Positions 42,906-51,735 of a DNA stretch of 64,000 nt are shown here, in pieces. Origin of the DNA: Methanoregula sp. (lineage in GTDB: Archaea; Halobacteriota; Methanomicrobia; Methanomicrobiales; Methanospirillaceae); NCBI GenBank assembly GCA_028679075.1, contig JAJRCF010000002.1:62001-126000 (forward strand), in the 5' to 3' direction. The notes under the pieces were generated by a model that was given only the letters and a program-made list of their open reading frames with translations, made no database searches and had not been told where the DNA came from. The stretch's first letter is position 1. Each line of letters opens with the position of its first letter. The position numbers were made by a program, and so were the translations under genes.

Positions 42906-43969
42906 GCACCCCCATCCAGCAGTTCGTCCACGACTTTTGCAGGTTCGAAGGGCATGATATCCTCATATGCCTGCCCGACACCGAGGAACATCAGCGGTTT
43001 TCCGATGGTGTGGGCGATCGAGATCGCCGCGCCGCCCCGCGAGTCCATGTCGGCCTTCGTCAGCACAACCGCATCAGCCCCTATAGTCTTGTCAAACTCG
43101 AAAGCCCGGGTCACAGCATCATTGCCGGCCACGGCTTCGTCAACATAAACTACGAGGTCGGGCTTCATGACCCGTTTTATCTTCTCGAGCTGGCTCATCA
43201 GGTTCGCCTTGTTGTGGAAGCGTCCTGCGGTATCGGCAAGGACCACATCGATCTTGTGCGACTTTGCATACTCCACAGCATCGAACAGCACGGCCGAGGG
43301 GTCGGCTCCCTCCTGGTGCTGGATGACCCGGATCCCGATACGTTCGGCATGAACCGCGATCTGCTCGATCGCCCCGGCCCGGTACGTGTCGCCGGCACCG
43401 ATCACAACCGTGAACCCCTCCTTCTTGAGGTATGCACCGATCTTTGCAACCGTTGTGGTCTTCCCGGTACCGTTCACACCGGTGAAGAGTATCTTCACCG
43501 GCCGGTCGTGCTTCGCGATATATTCTTTGAGATCAAATCCACTGCCCAGCACATCCAGCAGGGCCGTCTTCAGGGCATGTACTACGAGGTCGTCGACGGA
43601 TTCCCCGATCTTCCGGTGTTTGCCGACAAGGTTCTTCTCCACGCTGCCGATGATCGCATCCGTGGCCGGGAGGGCGACATCGCTCTCGAGGAGCGTCATC
43701 TCCAGTTCGGAGAGAGCATCGTCAAGGTCTTTCTCCGAGACGATCAGTTCCCGCTCGATAATGAGTGTCCTGACCTTCTGGACAAATGACGGGGATGCAG
43801 GTGCAGTCGTTGCGGTCGCCGGGCCGGGTTCCGGGACGGGCCGGGTGGCAGGAACAGCACCTGCCGGAACTGCCTTCTCCGCAGGTTCCGCCTTGGCTGC
43901 CGCTGCCTCGATGCTGCCGCCGAGCCGGTCCCGTGCCGCTTTCAGTTTCTCCCGCAGTCCCCCGAACAT
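42902..43969 (-). CDS. ftsY: Signal recognition particle receptor FtsY
   Basis: A 355-residue SRP receptor GTPase. An Ala/Pro-rich, weakly conserved N-terminal tail of about 65 residues ([14 protein letters not shown]) precedes the NG domain with G1 [23 protein letters not shown] and [12 protein letters not shown]. Archaeal FtsY binds the membrane directly rather than through SR-beta. It lies 17 nt after pfdA. Confidence 0.95.
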   Translation of the reverse strand: MFGGLREKLKAARDRLGGSIEAAAAKAEPAEKAVPAGAVPATRPVPEPGPATATTAPASPSFVQKVRTLIIERELIVSEKDLDDALSELEMTLLESDVALPATDAIIGSVEKNLVGKHRKIGESVDDLVVHALKTALLDVLGSGFDLKEYIAKHDRPVKILFTGVNGTGKTTTVAKIGAYLKKEGFTVVIGAGDTYRAGAIEQIAVHAERIGIRVIQHQEGADPSAVLFDAVEYAKSHKIDVVLADTAGRFHNKANLMSQLEKIKRVMKPDLVVYVDEAVAGNDAVTRAFEFDKTIGADAVVLTKADMDSRGGAAISIAHTIGKPLMFLGVGQAYEDIMPFEPAKVVDELLDGGA

Positions 43970-43986
43970 GGATGCAATGACTCCGC

Positions 43987-44418
43987 TTAACCGGGATTCT
44001 GTCCGGATGCCATTGCCTGCTGGTATCCCGACTCGATCCTTTTATTGATCTCGTTCATCTGGGCCCGGAGACGGTCGAGCGCATCGGCCACCTTCTTCTG
44101 CGAGGCCTCCATCTCGATGATCCGTTCTTTTAAGAACTCGACTGCGTCCTTGTTGGAACGCTCCACAACAACTTCCGAACCGATCGCAAGGAGGACTTTC
44201 TCCGGTTCCAGGACCTTTGCCCGGACACTTGCCCCGCCACCGATCTGGAGGAGGACGGTGCCGCTTTCCGTTGTGAGCATCTCTTCGAGTGATTCGATAG
44301 CGGCGTGCGCCTCCAGTCTCCCGTTCTCCAGCATCTGCAACTGGTTGACAAAGATTTCAGCCTGCTGCCCGTACTCCTGCAGGTAGTTCTGGAGGGTCAT
44401 CAGTTCGCGCTGGTCCAT
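43987..44418 (-). CDS. pfdA: Prefoldin alpha subunit
   Basis: A 143-residue prefoldin alpha chain. Two coiled-coil arms (residues about 5-45 and 95-135) flank a double beta-hairpin (SGTVLLQIGGGASVRAKVLEPEKVLLAIGSEVVVER). It partners the beta chain at 2.5 kb. MDQRELMTLQ at 44418 is the family start; the track's upstream residues are spurious. In many archaea rpl18ae precedes pfdA, but here that gene lies 7 kb away beyond an inserted cassette, so this gene must have its own promoter (AAATATTTTTAC near 44450-44465). Confidence 0.92.
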   Translation of the reverse strand: MDQRELMTLQNYLQEYGQQAEIFVNQLQMLENGRLEAHAAIESLEEMLTTESGTVLLQIGGGASVRAKVLEPEKVLLAIGSEVVVERSNKDAVEFLKERIIEMEASQKKVADALDRLRAQMNEINKRIESGYQQAMASGQNPG

Positions 44419-44717
44419 TGGTGTATTTTTATCTGACAAAATCCGCCACCCCGTAAAAATATTTGATTCTATGAGAGTTGTGACTCCTGATATGTATGTT
44501 CTCCACCACAATAAATACATCATTGTACGGGCGACGGGGCTTGATCGGGCTCCTGCCAGCAGCACGGGCCATCCCGGACCGGATCATATTAAGACTATTT
44601 TTACAGGGGATTTTTTCCAGTAAACAGGGATGATGATCATCTTCATGAAGTTATTAAAGAACGGGGTCATACACATAGACAGGCTCATCGACACAAAAGA
44701 GAGCCGGGAGGGTTGAG

Positions 44718-46160
44718 ATGGAATTCAAAAACAACGTCCTGATCATCGGGTATGGCGCCGTGTGCCGGTGCATGTTCCCGATCCTGCTCCGACACGTGAA
44801 TATTCCCCTTGAGAACATCACGATCATCGATTTCAAGGATAAGTCGGCAGACCTCAAGGCATGGACTGCCGGGGGACTCCGGTTTGTCAAGAAGCGGATC
44901 ACGCAGAAGAACCTCTCTGAGACCCTCGCGGAATACCTCTCGCCCGGCAGCCTCCTGATCGATGAGGCATGGAATATCGACTGCTGCGAGATCGTGCAAT
45001 GGTGCCACGAGAACCAGGTACTCTACGCCAACACGTCGGTCGAGGCGTGGGACCCGGATGCGGAGAAGCACACTGCCAGCCCCTACGAGAAGACCTTGTA
45101 CTACCGGCAGATGAAACTCATGGAGCTGACAAAAGACTGGAAAGACGCCACGACCTGTGTTGTCGACCATGGGGCCAATCCCGGCCTCATCTCTCATTTT
45201 GCCAAGCATGGCCTCGTTGACATAGCCGAGCGGATGATTGCAGACAAGATTGCCAGGGACCCGGAACGGATAAAGAACCTGATCCGGGACCAGAATTTTG
45301 GCGAGCTTGCAATGGAGACTGGGGTCAAGGTGATCCATTGTTCGGAACACGATACCCAGATCTCCCGCATGCCGAAAAAGGTGGGCGAGTTCGTCGGTAC
45401 CTGGTGCATCGAGGGGCTCCAGGAAGAGGGGACTGCCCCGGCCGAGATCGGGTGGGGCACGCATGAAAAGACCCTTCCCCCCATGGCGATTATTCCTCCT
45501 GTTGGCCCGAAGAACGGGATCCTCCTCCCGAAAATGGGGATCAACACCTGGGTCAGGTCCTGGATCCCCAAGCAGGAGATCATCGGCATGGTGATCCGGC
45601 ACGGGGAGGCATTCGGCATCTCCGATCGCTGGACGGTCTGGAAAGACGGGAAGGCCATCTACCGCCCGACCGTACTCTACGCGTACATGCCCTGCGATGC
45701 CACGATTGCATCCATCCACGAACTCCGGGCGCGGAACTACGTGCTCCAGCCCAAGCTCCGGATCATGAGCGACCGTGAGATCGTCACGGGCGCGGACATC
45801 CTTGGTGCGCTCCTGATGGGACACCCCTACAAGTCGTGGTGGACCGGCAGCATCCTGTCCATTGACGAGGCAAAGAAACTTGCACCCGGCCAGAACGCGA
45901 CAACGATCCAGGTCGCGCTGGGGGTTGTAAGCGCGGTGATGTGGATGATCCAGAACCCGAAGAAGGGTTTCTGCCTTCCGGACGACCTGCCGCACGAGTT
46001 TGTGCTCAACATTGCAAAGCCTTACCTCGGAGAGTTCAAGTCAGGGCCCTCCGACTGGACGCCGCTGAAGAACCGCGTGGTCTACTTCAAGGAGAACCCG
46101 GAGAACAATTATGACCGCGAAGATATCTGGCAATTCAAAAACTTCTTATTCGTGCAATAA
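44718..46160 (+). CDS. hss: Homospermidine synthase
   Basis: A 480-residue saccharopine-dehydrogenase-fold enzyme of the bacterial homospermidine synthase family. It uses NAD to join the aminobutyl groups of two putrescines into sym-homospermidine. VLIIGYGAVCRCMFPIL is the nucleotide-binding motif, VVDHGANPGLISHF is family-specific, and the C-terminal half is well conserved (GHPYKSWWTGSILS). GGGAGGGTTGAG is the Shine-Dalgarno. The next gene, 12 nt away, encodes a decarboxylase that could supply putrescine. Confidence 0.9.
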   Translation: MEFKNNVLIIGYGAVCRCMFPILLRHVNIPLENITIIDFKDKSADLKAWTAGGLRFVKKRITQKNLSETLAEYLSPGSLLIDEAWNIDCCEIVQWCHENQVLYANTSVEAWDPDAEKHTASPYEKTLYYRQMKLMELTKDWKDATTCVVDHGANPGLISHFAKHGLVDIAERMIADKIARDPERIKNLIRDQNFGELAMETGVKVIHCSEHDTQISRMPKKVGEFVGTWCIEGLQEEGTAPAEIGWGTHEKTLPPMAIIPPVGPKNGILLPKMGINTWVRSWIPKQEIIGMVIRHGEAFGISDRWTVWKDGKAIYRPTVLYAYMPCDATIASIHELRARNYVLQPKLRIMSDREIVTGADILGALLMGHPYKSWWTGSILSIDEAKKLAPGQNATTIQVALGVVSAVMWMIQNPKKGFCLPDDLPHEFVLNIAKPYLGEFKSGPSDWTPLKNRVVYFKENPENNYDREDIWQFKNFLFVQ

Positions 46161-46172
46161 ATCAATCATATA

Positions 46173-47396
46173 ATGACAAAAGTCGCGGTTGACTCAAAGA
46201 AGAGGCGGAAGAAAAAAGGGACTGAAGAGACCCCCACCCCCGTCCACCATATCGGACACAGCGGGAAGAGACACCTGCTGGACCTTGCTGCAGAGCATGG
46301 TACTCCTGTTTTTGTTATCAATCATGAGAAGATCCGCCAGAATTACCGGGAATTCCGGAAGCACCTGCCGGATGTGCAGGTCTATTTTGCGGTCAAGGCC
46401 AACTCCAATCCCGAGATCGTCAAGACCCTGTATGATATCGGCTGCAGTTTCGATGTTGCATCCATGCCCGAGTTCATGATCGTGCACGAGAACTTCAAGC
46501 ACCTGCCAAAAAAGGAGCAGCAGGAATTCATCTGGGACAAGATCATCTACGCCAACACCATCAAGCCAATCGAGACCCTCAAGGCGCTGGACAAGTACAA
46601 ACCGCTCGTTACCTTCGACAACCACTACGAGATCCTGAAGATCCGCGACCATGCCCCCCATGCGGGGCTCGTCCTGCGCCTTCGCGTCCCGAACACCGGC
46701 TCCATGGTCGAGCTCTCCAGCAAGTTCGGCGCCCATCCCGGCGAGGCGGTGGACCTGATCATCGAGGCCTTCGATAACGGGCTTGTCGTGGAGGGCCTGA
46801 GTTTCCATGTCGGCAGCCAGTGCACCAACTTTGAGAACTACATGCAGGCGCTCCAGATCGCTTCGAGCATCATCAAGGAAGTCGAGGAGCGGACCGGCAG
46901 GAAGATCCGCATCCTCGATATCGGCGGCGGTTTCCCGGTGAAGTACCACCCGGGGATCCGGTCCATCCGGACACTGGCGCGGAAACTGAATGCCGAGATA
47001 AAACGGCTGTTCCCAAGCGACATGCAGATCCTTGCCGAGCCGGGCAGGTTCCTTGTGGCGAACACATGTACACTTGTTGCGAAAGTCGTAGGAAAAGCGG
47101 TCCGTGACGGCAAGCCCTGCTATTACATCAACGACGGAGTCTACCACACCTATTCAGGGCAGGTCTTCGACCACATCAATTACCCGGTGCTGCCGTTCAA
47201 GAGAGGCGAGACACAGATCTCCGCAGTCTTCGGGCCGACATGTGATGCGTTTGACACGATCACGCTCTCGGCAGAACTTCCTGATCTGGACATCGGCGAC
47301 CTTGTCTATTCCGAGAATATCGGGGCATATTCCCATGCCTCATCCACGTACTTCAACGGGTTCCCACCCGCAAAAGTCGTGCACATCAACAAGTAA
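46173..47396 (+). CDS. PLP fold-type III ornithine/lysine decarboxylase
   Basis: A 407-residue alanine-racemase-fold decarboxylase. The PLP lysine is in YFAVKANSNPEI near residue 75, the HVGSQC and GGGFPV motifs bind the phosphate, and EPGRFLVA and GPTCDAFDTI (catalytic Cys-Asp) point to ornithine or lysine decarboxylase rather than diaminopimelate decarboxylase. Pairing with homospermidine synthase favours ornithine to putrescine. The first 20 residues are a Lys-rich extension. A T-run (ACTTTTTTTAAATT) follows. Confidence 0.88.
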   Translation: MTKVAVDSKKRRKKKGTEETPTPVHHIGHSGKRHLLDLAAEHGTPVFVINHEKIRQNYREFRKHLPDVQVYFAVKANSNPEIVKTLYDIGCSFDVASMPEFMIVHENFKHLPKKEQQEFIWDKIIYANTIKPIETLKALDKYKPLVTFDNHYEILKIRDHAPHAGLVLRLRVPNTGSMVELSSKFGAHPGEAVDLIIEAFDNGLVVEGLSFHVGSQCTNFENYMQALQIASSIIKEVEERTGRKIRILDIGGGFPVKYHPGIRSIRTLARKLNAEIKRLFPSDMQILAEPGRFLVANTCTLVAKVVGKAVRDGKPCYYINDGVYHTYSGQVFDHINYPVLPFKRGETQISAVFGPTCDAFDTITLSAELPDLDIGDLVYSENIGAYSHASSTYFNGFPPAKVVHINK

Positions 47397-47411
47397 CTTT
47401 TTTTAAATTCT
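47394..47411 (+). terminator. T-rich terminator after the decarboxylase
   Basis: TAACTTTTTTTAAATTCT overlaps and follows the stop codon, consistent with archaeal oligo-T termination of the hss-decarboxylase operon. Confidence 0.5.
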
Positions 47412-47447
47412 GCGAGAGATGGTTGTTGGAGTGTCAAGATCCTTACC

Positions 47448-48089
47448 ATGCCAACTCTCTACCTCTATATCCTTGATACACTTGCAGACTGGGAACCCGC
47501 ACATGTCCTTGCCGAGCTCCGGTCCGGCCATTACCTGAAAGACCAGTCCTTACGGTATGATGTGGTTCTGTGCGGTCGTACCATGGATACCATAACGACG
47601 ATGGGCGGGCTGCACCTGAAACCGGAGGTGCTTATTGCGGACATCCATCCCAGGACGGGCGACCTGCTCCTCCTGCCGGGAGCGGAGACCTGGCTTGACC
47701 CGGTGCAGGCACCTGTCATCGCAAAGGCCCGCGAGGTGCTTGAGGGTGACGCGGTGGTAGCTGCGATCTGCGGGGCAACATTCGCTCTTGCGAACGCCGG
47801 TCTGCTGGACAACCGCTCACACACGAGTAACGACCTGGCTGCCCTGAAGACGTTCTGCCCGGGTTATCATGGCGAGCGCTTTTACGTGAACGAGCCGGCG
47901 GTCACTGACCGCAACCTCGTCACAGCATGCGGGGCGGCGCCGGTCGAGTTCGCGTACCAGGTCTTCAAAAGACTCGGTGTCATGCTTCCGGCAACGCTTG
48001 AGGCATGGTACGGGCTCTATACCACCAAAAAACCGGAATATTTCTACGCGCTCATGCAGTCTCTTCCCCAACCTCCCGCTTCCGGATAA
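47448..48089 (+). CDS. DJ-1/PfpI family protein
   Basis: A 213-residue class-I-glutamine-amidotransferase-like protein of the DJ-1/PfpI superfamily. The nucleophile-elbow cysteine is in AAICGATFALANAGLL, with the acidic partner in the N-terminal strand region, and SHTSND follows as in YajL/YdeA-like members. Activities in the family range from deglycase and chaperone to isocyanide hydratase. The substrate is unknown, and the link to the upstream polyamine genes is positional only. Confidence 0.82.
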   Translation: MPTLYLYILDTLADWEPAHVLAELRSGHYLKDQSLRYDVVLCGRTMDTITTMGGLHLKPEVLIADIHPRTGDLLLLPGAETWLDPVQAPVIAKAREVLEGDAVVAAICGATFALANAGLLDNRSHTSNDLAALKTFCPGYHGERFYVNEPAVTDRNLVTACGAAPVEFAYQVFKRLGVMLPATLEAWYGLYTTKKPEYFYALMQSLPQPPASG

Positions 48090-48157
48090 CCGGAACATCC
48101 GGGAATACTTTTATCACCCCAGCCGGATATCAGTCTCATGTTGGGAGGGAGAAGACG

Positions 48158-48406
48158 ATGCAGACCATGATTGGGAGGGTAACCCACTATTACCCGAAGA
48201 TTGGTGTTGCCGCGATCGTCCTTTCGGACCACATTACGAAAGGCGACCGGATCCGCATCCACGGGCCGCATGATGACCTCTACCAGACCGTGACCTCGAT
48301 GGAGTTCAACCATAACCCCATCCAGGAGGCCGACCCGGGACTGGACATCGGCATCAGGGTGAACGAACGGGTTCACGAAGGGGACCTGGTGTGCCGGGAG
48401 AGCTGA
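48158..48406 (+). CDS. Stand-alone translation-factor beta-barrel domain protein
   Basis: An 82-residue protein matching the second (beta-barrel) domain of EF-Tu-like factors: IGRVTHYYPKIGVAAIVLSDHITKGDRIRIHG, then QTVTSMEFNHNPI and DIGIRVNERVHEGD. There is no GTPase domain. Such free-standing domains occur in methanogens and bacteria and have no proven function. GGGAGGG 8 nt before ATG 48158 decides the start over the longer track ORF. T-rich sequence follows the stop. Confidence 0.78.
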   Translation: MQTMIGRVTHYYPKIGVAAIVLSDHITKGDRIRIHGPHDDLYQTVTSMEFNHNPIQEADPGLDIGIRVNERVHEGDLVCRES

Positions 48407-48423
48407 CGAGGCGGCCCGGGAAA

Positions 48424-48447
48424 TTTTCTTTTTTCTCTTTTTAATTA
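48424..48447 (+). terminator. T-rich terminator
   Basis: TTTTCTTTTTTCTCTTTTTAATTA follows the EF-like gene by 17 nt. Repeated T-tracts are typical of archaeal terminators. Confidence 0.45.
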
Positions 48448-48561
48448 ACATCCATCCGACAGGATCTGTTTTCACCGCGACCAATGGACAATATCAAATA
48501 AATATGAATAAATGTAAAAAAATTAAATGGTTTTTATCCCAGAATATGAGGAGCAGTTTAC

Positions 48562-49509
48562 GTGAATCCTTCCCGACAGATCCCACCTTGGATGATCATC
48601 TCCGGTATCGCTGTCCTTGCGATTATCATTGTGCTCCTGGCTCTCTCACTGCCAGGGGGATTTCTCCTGCCGGGATCGCTGCATCTTCCTGATGGCTCCG
48701 AAATCTGCCTTTATCCTTCAGCGGAGGGTAAGACTCTCGAAAATACCTGGGATACTATCCTCAGGAGGACCGGTATCAACGAGAGCGAAGCCGCGTTTGA
48801 GGATCTCATGCTTCACATTACACCGGATGAAACCCTCGATTCAATGACATTAGTGTTTTATACGGAACACGAAGGTAAGGTCACAGGTTATACCGCAGAT
48901 CTTACGTATTTCCCCGGCACATGCGGAAGGCTCCGGATTACCTCGACACGAACACCGGCGAACGACATTGTTCTCCGGGATCGCCAGTCACCCCGCGTGA
49001 TCCTTGCGAACATGGATCAATTCAGTGCTGCCAGTCTCGGTGTCCGGAACCGGTCGGTCCGCATAATCACCGGTGTGTCCCGTCATATCCGTGATGCGAA
49101 TTTCAGATATGAAGCAAATGCCTGTCTGGATCTCTTCCTGCTGAAAGACCGGAAGTTCATCCCGCTCGATAACATAAAACTGAATAACACCGCACATATC
49201 GCAGATCACTGGAGTGTAATCCCGGAGTACTGTTACCAGACAAAAGAGATCGGAAGGTTCTGTGATTCAGCGGGTTCCATCATTGTCTTCCCGGACAACC
49301 AGATCCGTTCAGCGGATATCATCTACCGACCGGAAGGGACACCGGCCGTCCCGCTTGCGAACCGGTGCCCGCACGGGAATGTCACCGGCCAGTCCTGCTC
49401 GCATACCTTCTGGGGGTCCAGCTGCACAAACTGGTCTCTGCCCGCGAACTGGACGACCATCTACCCGGAGGATCCCGGGGCAGGATTCATGTTCGGGGCT
49501 CCCAGGTGA
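48562..49509 (+). CDS. Membrane-anchored extracytoplasmic hypothetical protein
   Basis: A 315-residue protein with one N-terminal membrane segment (WMIISGIAVLAIIIVLLALSLPGGFLL) and a large outward domain. Six cysteines in the C-terminal half (for example PEYCYQTKEIGRFC and CPHGNVTGQSCSHTFWGSSC) probably form disulfides, and N-x-S/T sites suit glycosylation. I recognise no family. GAGGAG 8 nt before the GTG start supports 48562. Two small membrane proteins follow with a 3-nt gap and a 4-nt overlap, so the three are one operon. Confidence 0.7.
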   Translation: MNPSRQIPPWMIISGIAVLAIIIVLLALSLPGGFLLPGSLHLPDGSEICLYPSAEGKTLENTWDTILRRTGINESEAAFEDLMLHITPDETLDSMTLVFYTEHEGKVTGYTADLTYFPGTCGRLRITSTRTPANDIVLRDRQSPRVILANMDQFSAASLGVRNRSVRIITGVSRHIRDANFRYEANACLDLFLLKDRKFIPLDNIKLNNTAHIADHWSVIPEYCYQTKEIGRFCDSAGSIIVFPDNQIRSADIIYRPEGTPAVPLANRCPHGNVTGQSCSHTFWGSSCTNWSLPANWTTIYPEDPGAGFMFGAPR

Positions 49510-49512
49510 GTC

Positions 49513-49932
49513 ATGATGCATAAGCAGGTCATCCAATCCATCGATACGCTGTTGAAATGCTGCGTGCTGGGAATCCTTGCCCTTGCCACGCTCACATATC
49601 TGGTCGTCTTTATCCTCAACTGGGAGGACTGGTTCTTTACAATAAAACTTGACGGGCTGCCGGCCGGGCTGTTCCTGCTCGCCAAGGCGCTCGGAGCCGG
49701 GGCACTTGCCGGCCTTATCGTGCAGTACCCGAAACGCACAACGCTCTTTGCCGGCCTCGGCGTCATGTACTTCGGCTACCTGTTCCTGAACTCCGCATTC
49801 ACCATACAGAAAAATACCGGGGGCAGGTCGCTGTTCTCTCCGCTGCTTGCGGGATTCCTTATCATAGCGGTTGCATACGTTGTATTCAGGCTCGCTACCG
49901 CTAAGGGACGCGGTGCAGGGAATCCGGAATGA
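49513..49932 (+). CDS. Small integral membrane protein
   Basis: A 139-residue protein with four predicted membrane segments (LGILALATLTYLVVFIL, GLFLLAKALGAGALAGLIV, LFAGLGVMYFGYLFLNSAF, LLAGFLIIAVAYVVFRLA). No known motif. It starts 3 nt after the surface-protein gene and overlaps the next membrane gene by 4 nt, so the products may form one membrane complex. Confidence 0.65.
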   Translation: MMHKQVIQSIDTLLKCCVLGILALATLTYLVVFILNWEDWFFTIKLDGLPAGLFLLAKALGAGALAGLIVQYPKRTTLFAGLGVMYFGYLFLNSAFTIQKNTGGRSLFSPLLAGFLIIAVAYVVFRLATAKGRGAGNPE

Positions 49933-50276
49933 TCAGACCTATATCATTCATCACGGGATTCGCATCCGTTCTCGTTCTGGTTGGTTTTTTTCCCATCGCG
50001 GCGATCCTGATTGGGTGGTACACACGAAACCGGATTGCCGCAGTCGCAACCGGCGCATTGCTCTTCTCCCTGCTAATGGCCGTGGGCATGATCATAACCA
50101 GGCAGGGTGTGCAGAGCGAAGAGTGGCTCCGTTATGCAGTCTTCTGGCACGCGGGTCTTGTGGTCACCGGGGGCCTTTCCGGTCTTTTCGCTTCGTACGG
50201 GAATCGGCGCGACCTCCTGATCTCTGTGGTATTTGCGATATTCTGGGTTTGCGTGTTCCTATACGGGATCCGGTAA
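49929..50276 (+). CDS. Small integral membrane protein
   Basis: A 115-residue protein with about four membrane segments (ITGFASVLVLVGFFPIAAILIGWY, IAAVATGALLFSLLMAVGMII, AGLVVTGGLSGLFASY, VVFAIFWVCVFLYGI). Family unknown. It overlaps the previous gene by 4 nt (ATGA) and is the last of the three-gene membrane set. Confidence 0.62.
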   Translation: MIRPISFITGFASVLVLVGFFPIAAILIGWYTRNRIAAVATGALLFSLLMAVGMIITRQGVQSEEWLRYAVFWHAGLVVTGGLSGLFASYGNRRDLLISVVFAIFWVCVFLYGIR

Positions 50277-50686
50277 AAAATCCTCAAGGCCCTGATACGA
50301 TAAAGGTCACCGGCTCTTCTGCGCCGCCACCTCGATCTCGACCTTTGCCCCTTTTGGAAGAAGATCGCTTATGTGTGCTCTCCGGCTCCCCGGACACCGG
50401 TTCCACCATATCCGGCAGAACTGATAGAGGCGATAAGGGCAGTACTAAACCGGGCACGTATGAGGGCCGGATTGCCTGTTTTTGCCGGACCAGAGGTCAT
50501 ATTTCGTGAAAATGAGGGCATGTTTTCCCGGTTTTTATTATTTTTACGTCGGAGAGGGGAGGTCATATGTAGCCACATTTGGAGAGAGGAAAAATAAAGG
50601 GGTGCCCTTGATGGAGGCAGGGCCCGGGAAATGCGTTATTATGGGTTCCACAAGAAATGGCGGCCCTGATAATGCACTGATCCCAC
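50277..50686. other. Gene-poor stretch with a gene relic
   Basis: 410 bases between convergent genes. The left half contains a RidA-like C-terminal remnant on the minus strand. The rest is open in several frames (the track shows ORFs of 69-74 codons) but none has a ribosome-binding site, promoter or protein-like sequence that I would trust. Confidence 0.5.
50307..50440 (-). pseudogene. RidA-family C-terminal remnant
   Basis: On the minus strand the frame ending at 50307 reads ...GSRRAHISDLLPKGAKVEIEVAAQ..., which matches the end of RidA/Rid-family enamine deaminases (compare the usual LPKGAxVEIE). Upstream the frame runs only about 43 codons, without an obvious start, before a TAG, and the typical N-terminal half is missing. 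This looks like the decayed tail of a former ridA gene. Confidence 0.5.
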
Positions 50687-51436
50687 TTATCCTGTGACAA
50701 CCACGCTCGCCTTTTCATCGAACGGGTTCTGCCGCATCGCGAGGCTGAACAGGTACGGGTAATGGTTTCGCAGGTACTCCATGTACTTCAGCCACTCGGG
50801 CACCAGCCGGGAATAGACCCGTTCAATGTCGATCTCAAGGTGGGCGAGATCACTCGGAGGCAGGGTGGAGAGATCATCCCTCGCGATCAGCTCCTCCTCA
50901 AGGTGCGTGACCGCGAACATCAGGTCTGTGAACGACTCGTGCTCGAAGACGGTCGGGTTCTCCATGAGACGGAGAAGGAAATCCTCGTTGCTTTTCAGGA
51001 ACTCACGCAGCGCTTCACGGTCAACCTGTGCCGGATCCACTTTGCAGTGCCAGCCGGAGAGACCGGCCTGTGCGGCACGGAACCGGTCAGCGGTCCAGTC
51101 TGCGGGACGGATTGCCAGCTCCTTCTTAAGAGGCATAATGCAGGTATCGGCAGTTGCAAGCCGGGCCATGAGCGGGGTCCCGACCCGGGAGAAGAAGAGC
51201 CCTATCACCATGTTCAGCTTCTCCATCCTCTGCTTTTTCTCGCGGGACTCCAGCAACTGGTCGATGATCAGCGTCACGCAGAGTACCTCAACCGGAATGA
51301 ATGCAAGGTCCCCGAGGAAGTAAATGGCAATGTGATGCAGGTCCTGGAAGATCAGGTAATGGAGCACGGTGAGGAAGATCGCTATAGCAACGAGCGCGAT
51401 ACCCACGAGCACCATCCATCGTGTATCATCCTTCAT
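50687..51436 (-). CDS. Two-segment membrane hypothetical protein
   Basis: A 249-residue protein. Two N-terminal membrane segments (WMVLVGIALVAIAIFLTVLHYLIF and IYFLGDLAFIPVEVLCVTLIID) are followed by a charged cytoplasmic domain that is mostly helical (LLESREKKQRMEKLNMVIG, then FLKSNEDFLLRLMENP and LEIDIERVYSRLVPEWLKYMEYLRNHYPY). I have no family name for it and see no catalytic residues. It is the first minus-strand gene downstream of rpl18ae, but a 100-nt gap suggests a separate promoter. Confidence 0.68.
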   Translation of the reverse strand: MKDDTRWMVLVGIALVAIAIFLTVLHYLIFQDLHHIAIYFLGDLAFIPVEVLCVTLIIDQLLESREKKQRMEKLNMVIGLFFSRVGTPLMARLATADTCIMPLKKELAIRPADWTADRFRAAQAGLSGWHCKVDPAQVDREALREFLKSNEDFLLRLMENPTVFEHESFTDLMFAVTHLEEELIARDDLSTLPPSDLAHLEIDIERVYSRLVPEWLKYMEYLRNHYPYLFSLAMRQNPFDEKASVVVTG

Positions 51437-51539
51437 GATGTGATATCGGTCACATAACGAGATAAAAAAGCCGGTATGCGCAAGCTCACAACAACAATTG
51501 CGGACTTTCGCTTAAAAGAGAAATAAAAAAAATTCTTAC

Positions 51540-51728
51540 TCAGGCCTTTACAGCCTTGACGCCATCGATCTTGATGTAGCGGCGTTTCAGCTTGTGCTTG
51601 CTGCCGATGACGGCAAAGGTGCGTTCCTCGGCCTGCTTCTCGTTGGGTGCCTCGATCACTTTCGTGTAGGGCATCCAGTCCTCGCCCATAAGGAACGAGC
51701 CTTTCACTTCAAACTTCTGTTCTGCCAT
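51540..51728 (-). CDS. rpl18ae: Large ribosomal subunit protein eL20 (L18ae/LX)
   Basis: A 62-residue LX protein, the archaeal short form of L18ae that sits on the large subunit near the SRP/EF-binding region. FEVKGSFLMGEDWMPYTKVIEAPNEKQAEERTFAVIGSKHKLKR is diagnostic. It ends the rps19e-to-LX run. In many archaea pfdA and ftsY follow directly; here they are about 7 kb further on. Confidence 0.93.
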   Translation of the reverse strand: MAEQKFEVKGSFLMGEDWMPYTKVIEAPNEKQAEERTFAVIGSKHKLKRRYIKIDGVKAVKA

Positions 51729-51735
51729 AGTTCAT

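Noticed and set aside
50369-50597. Overlapping 69- and 74-codon ORFs
   Set aside because: Opposite-strand frames without start signals; the same bases are better explained as the ridA remnant.
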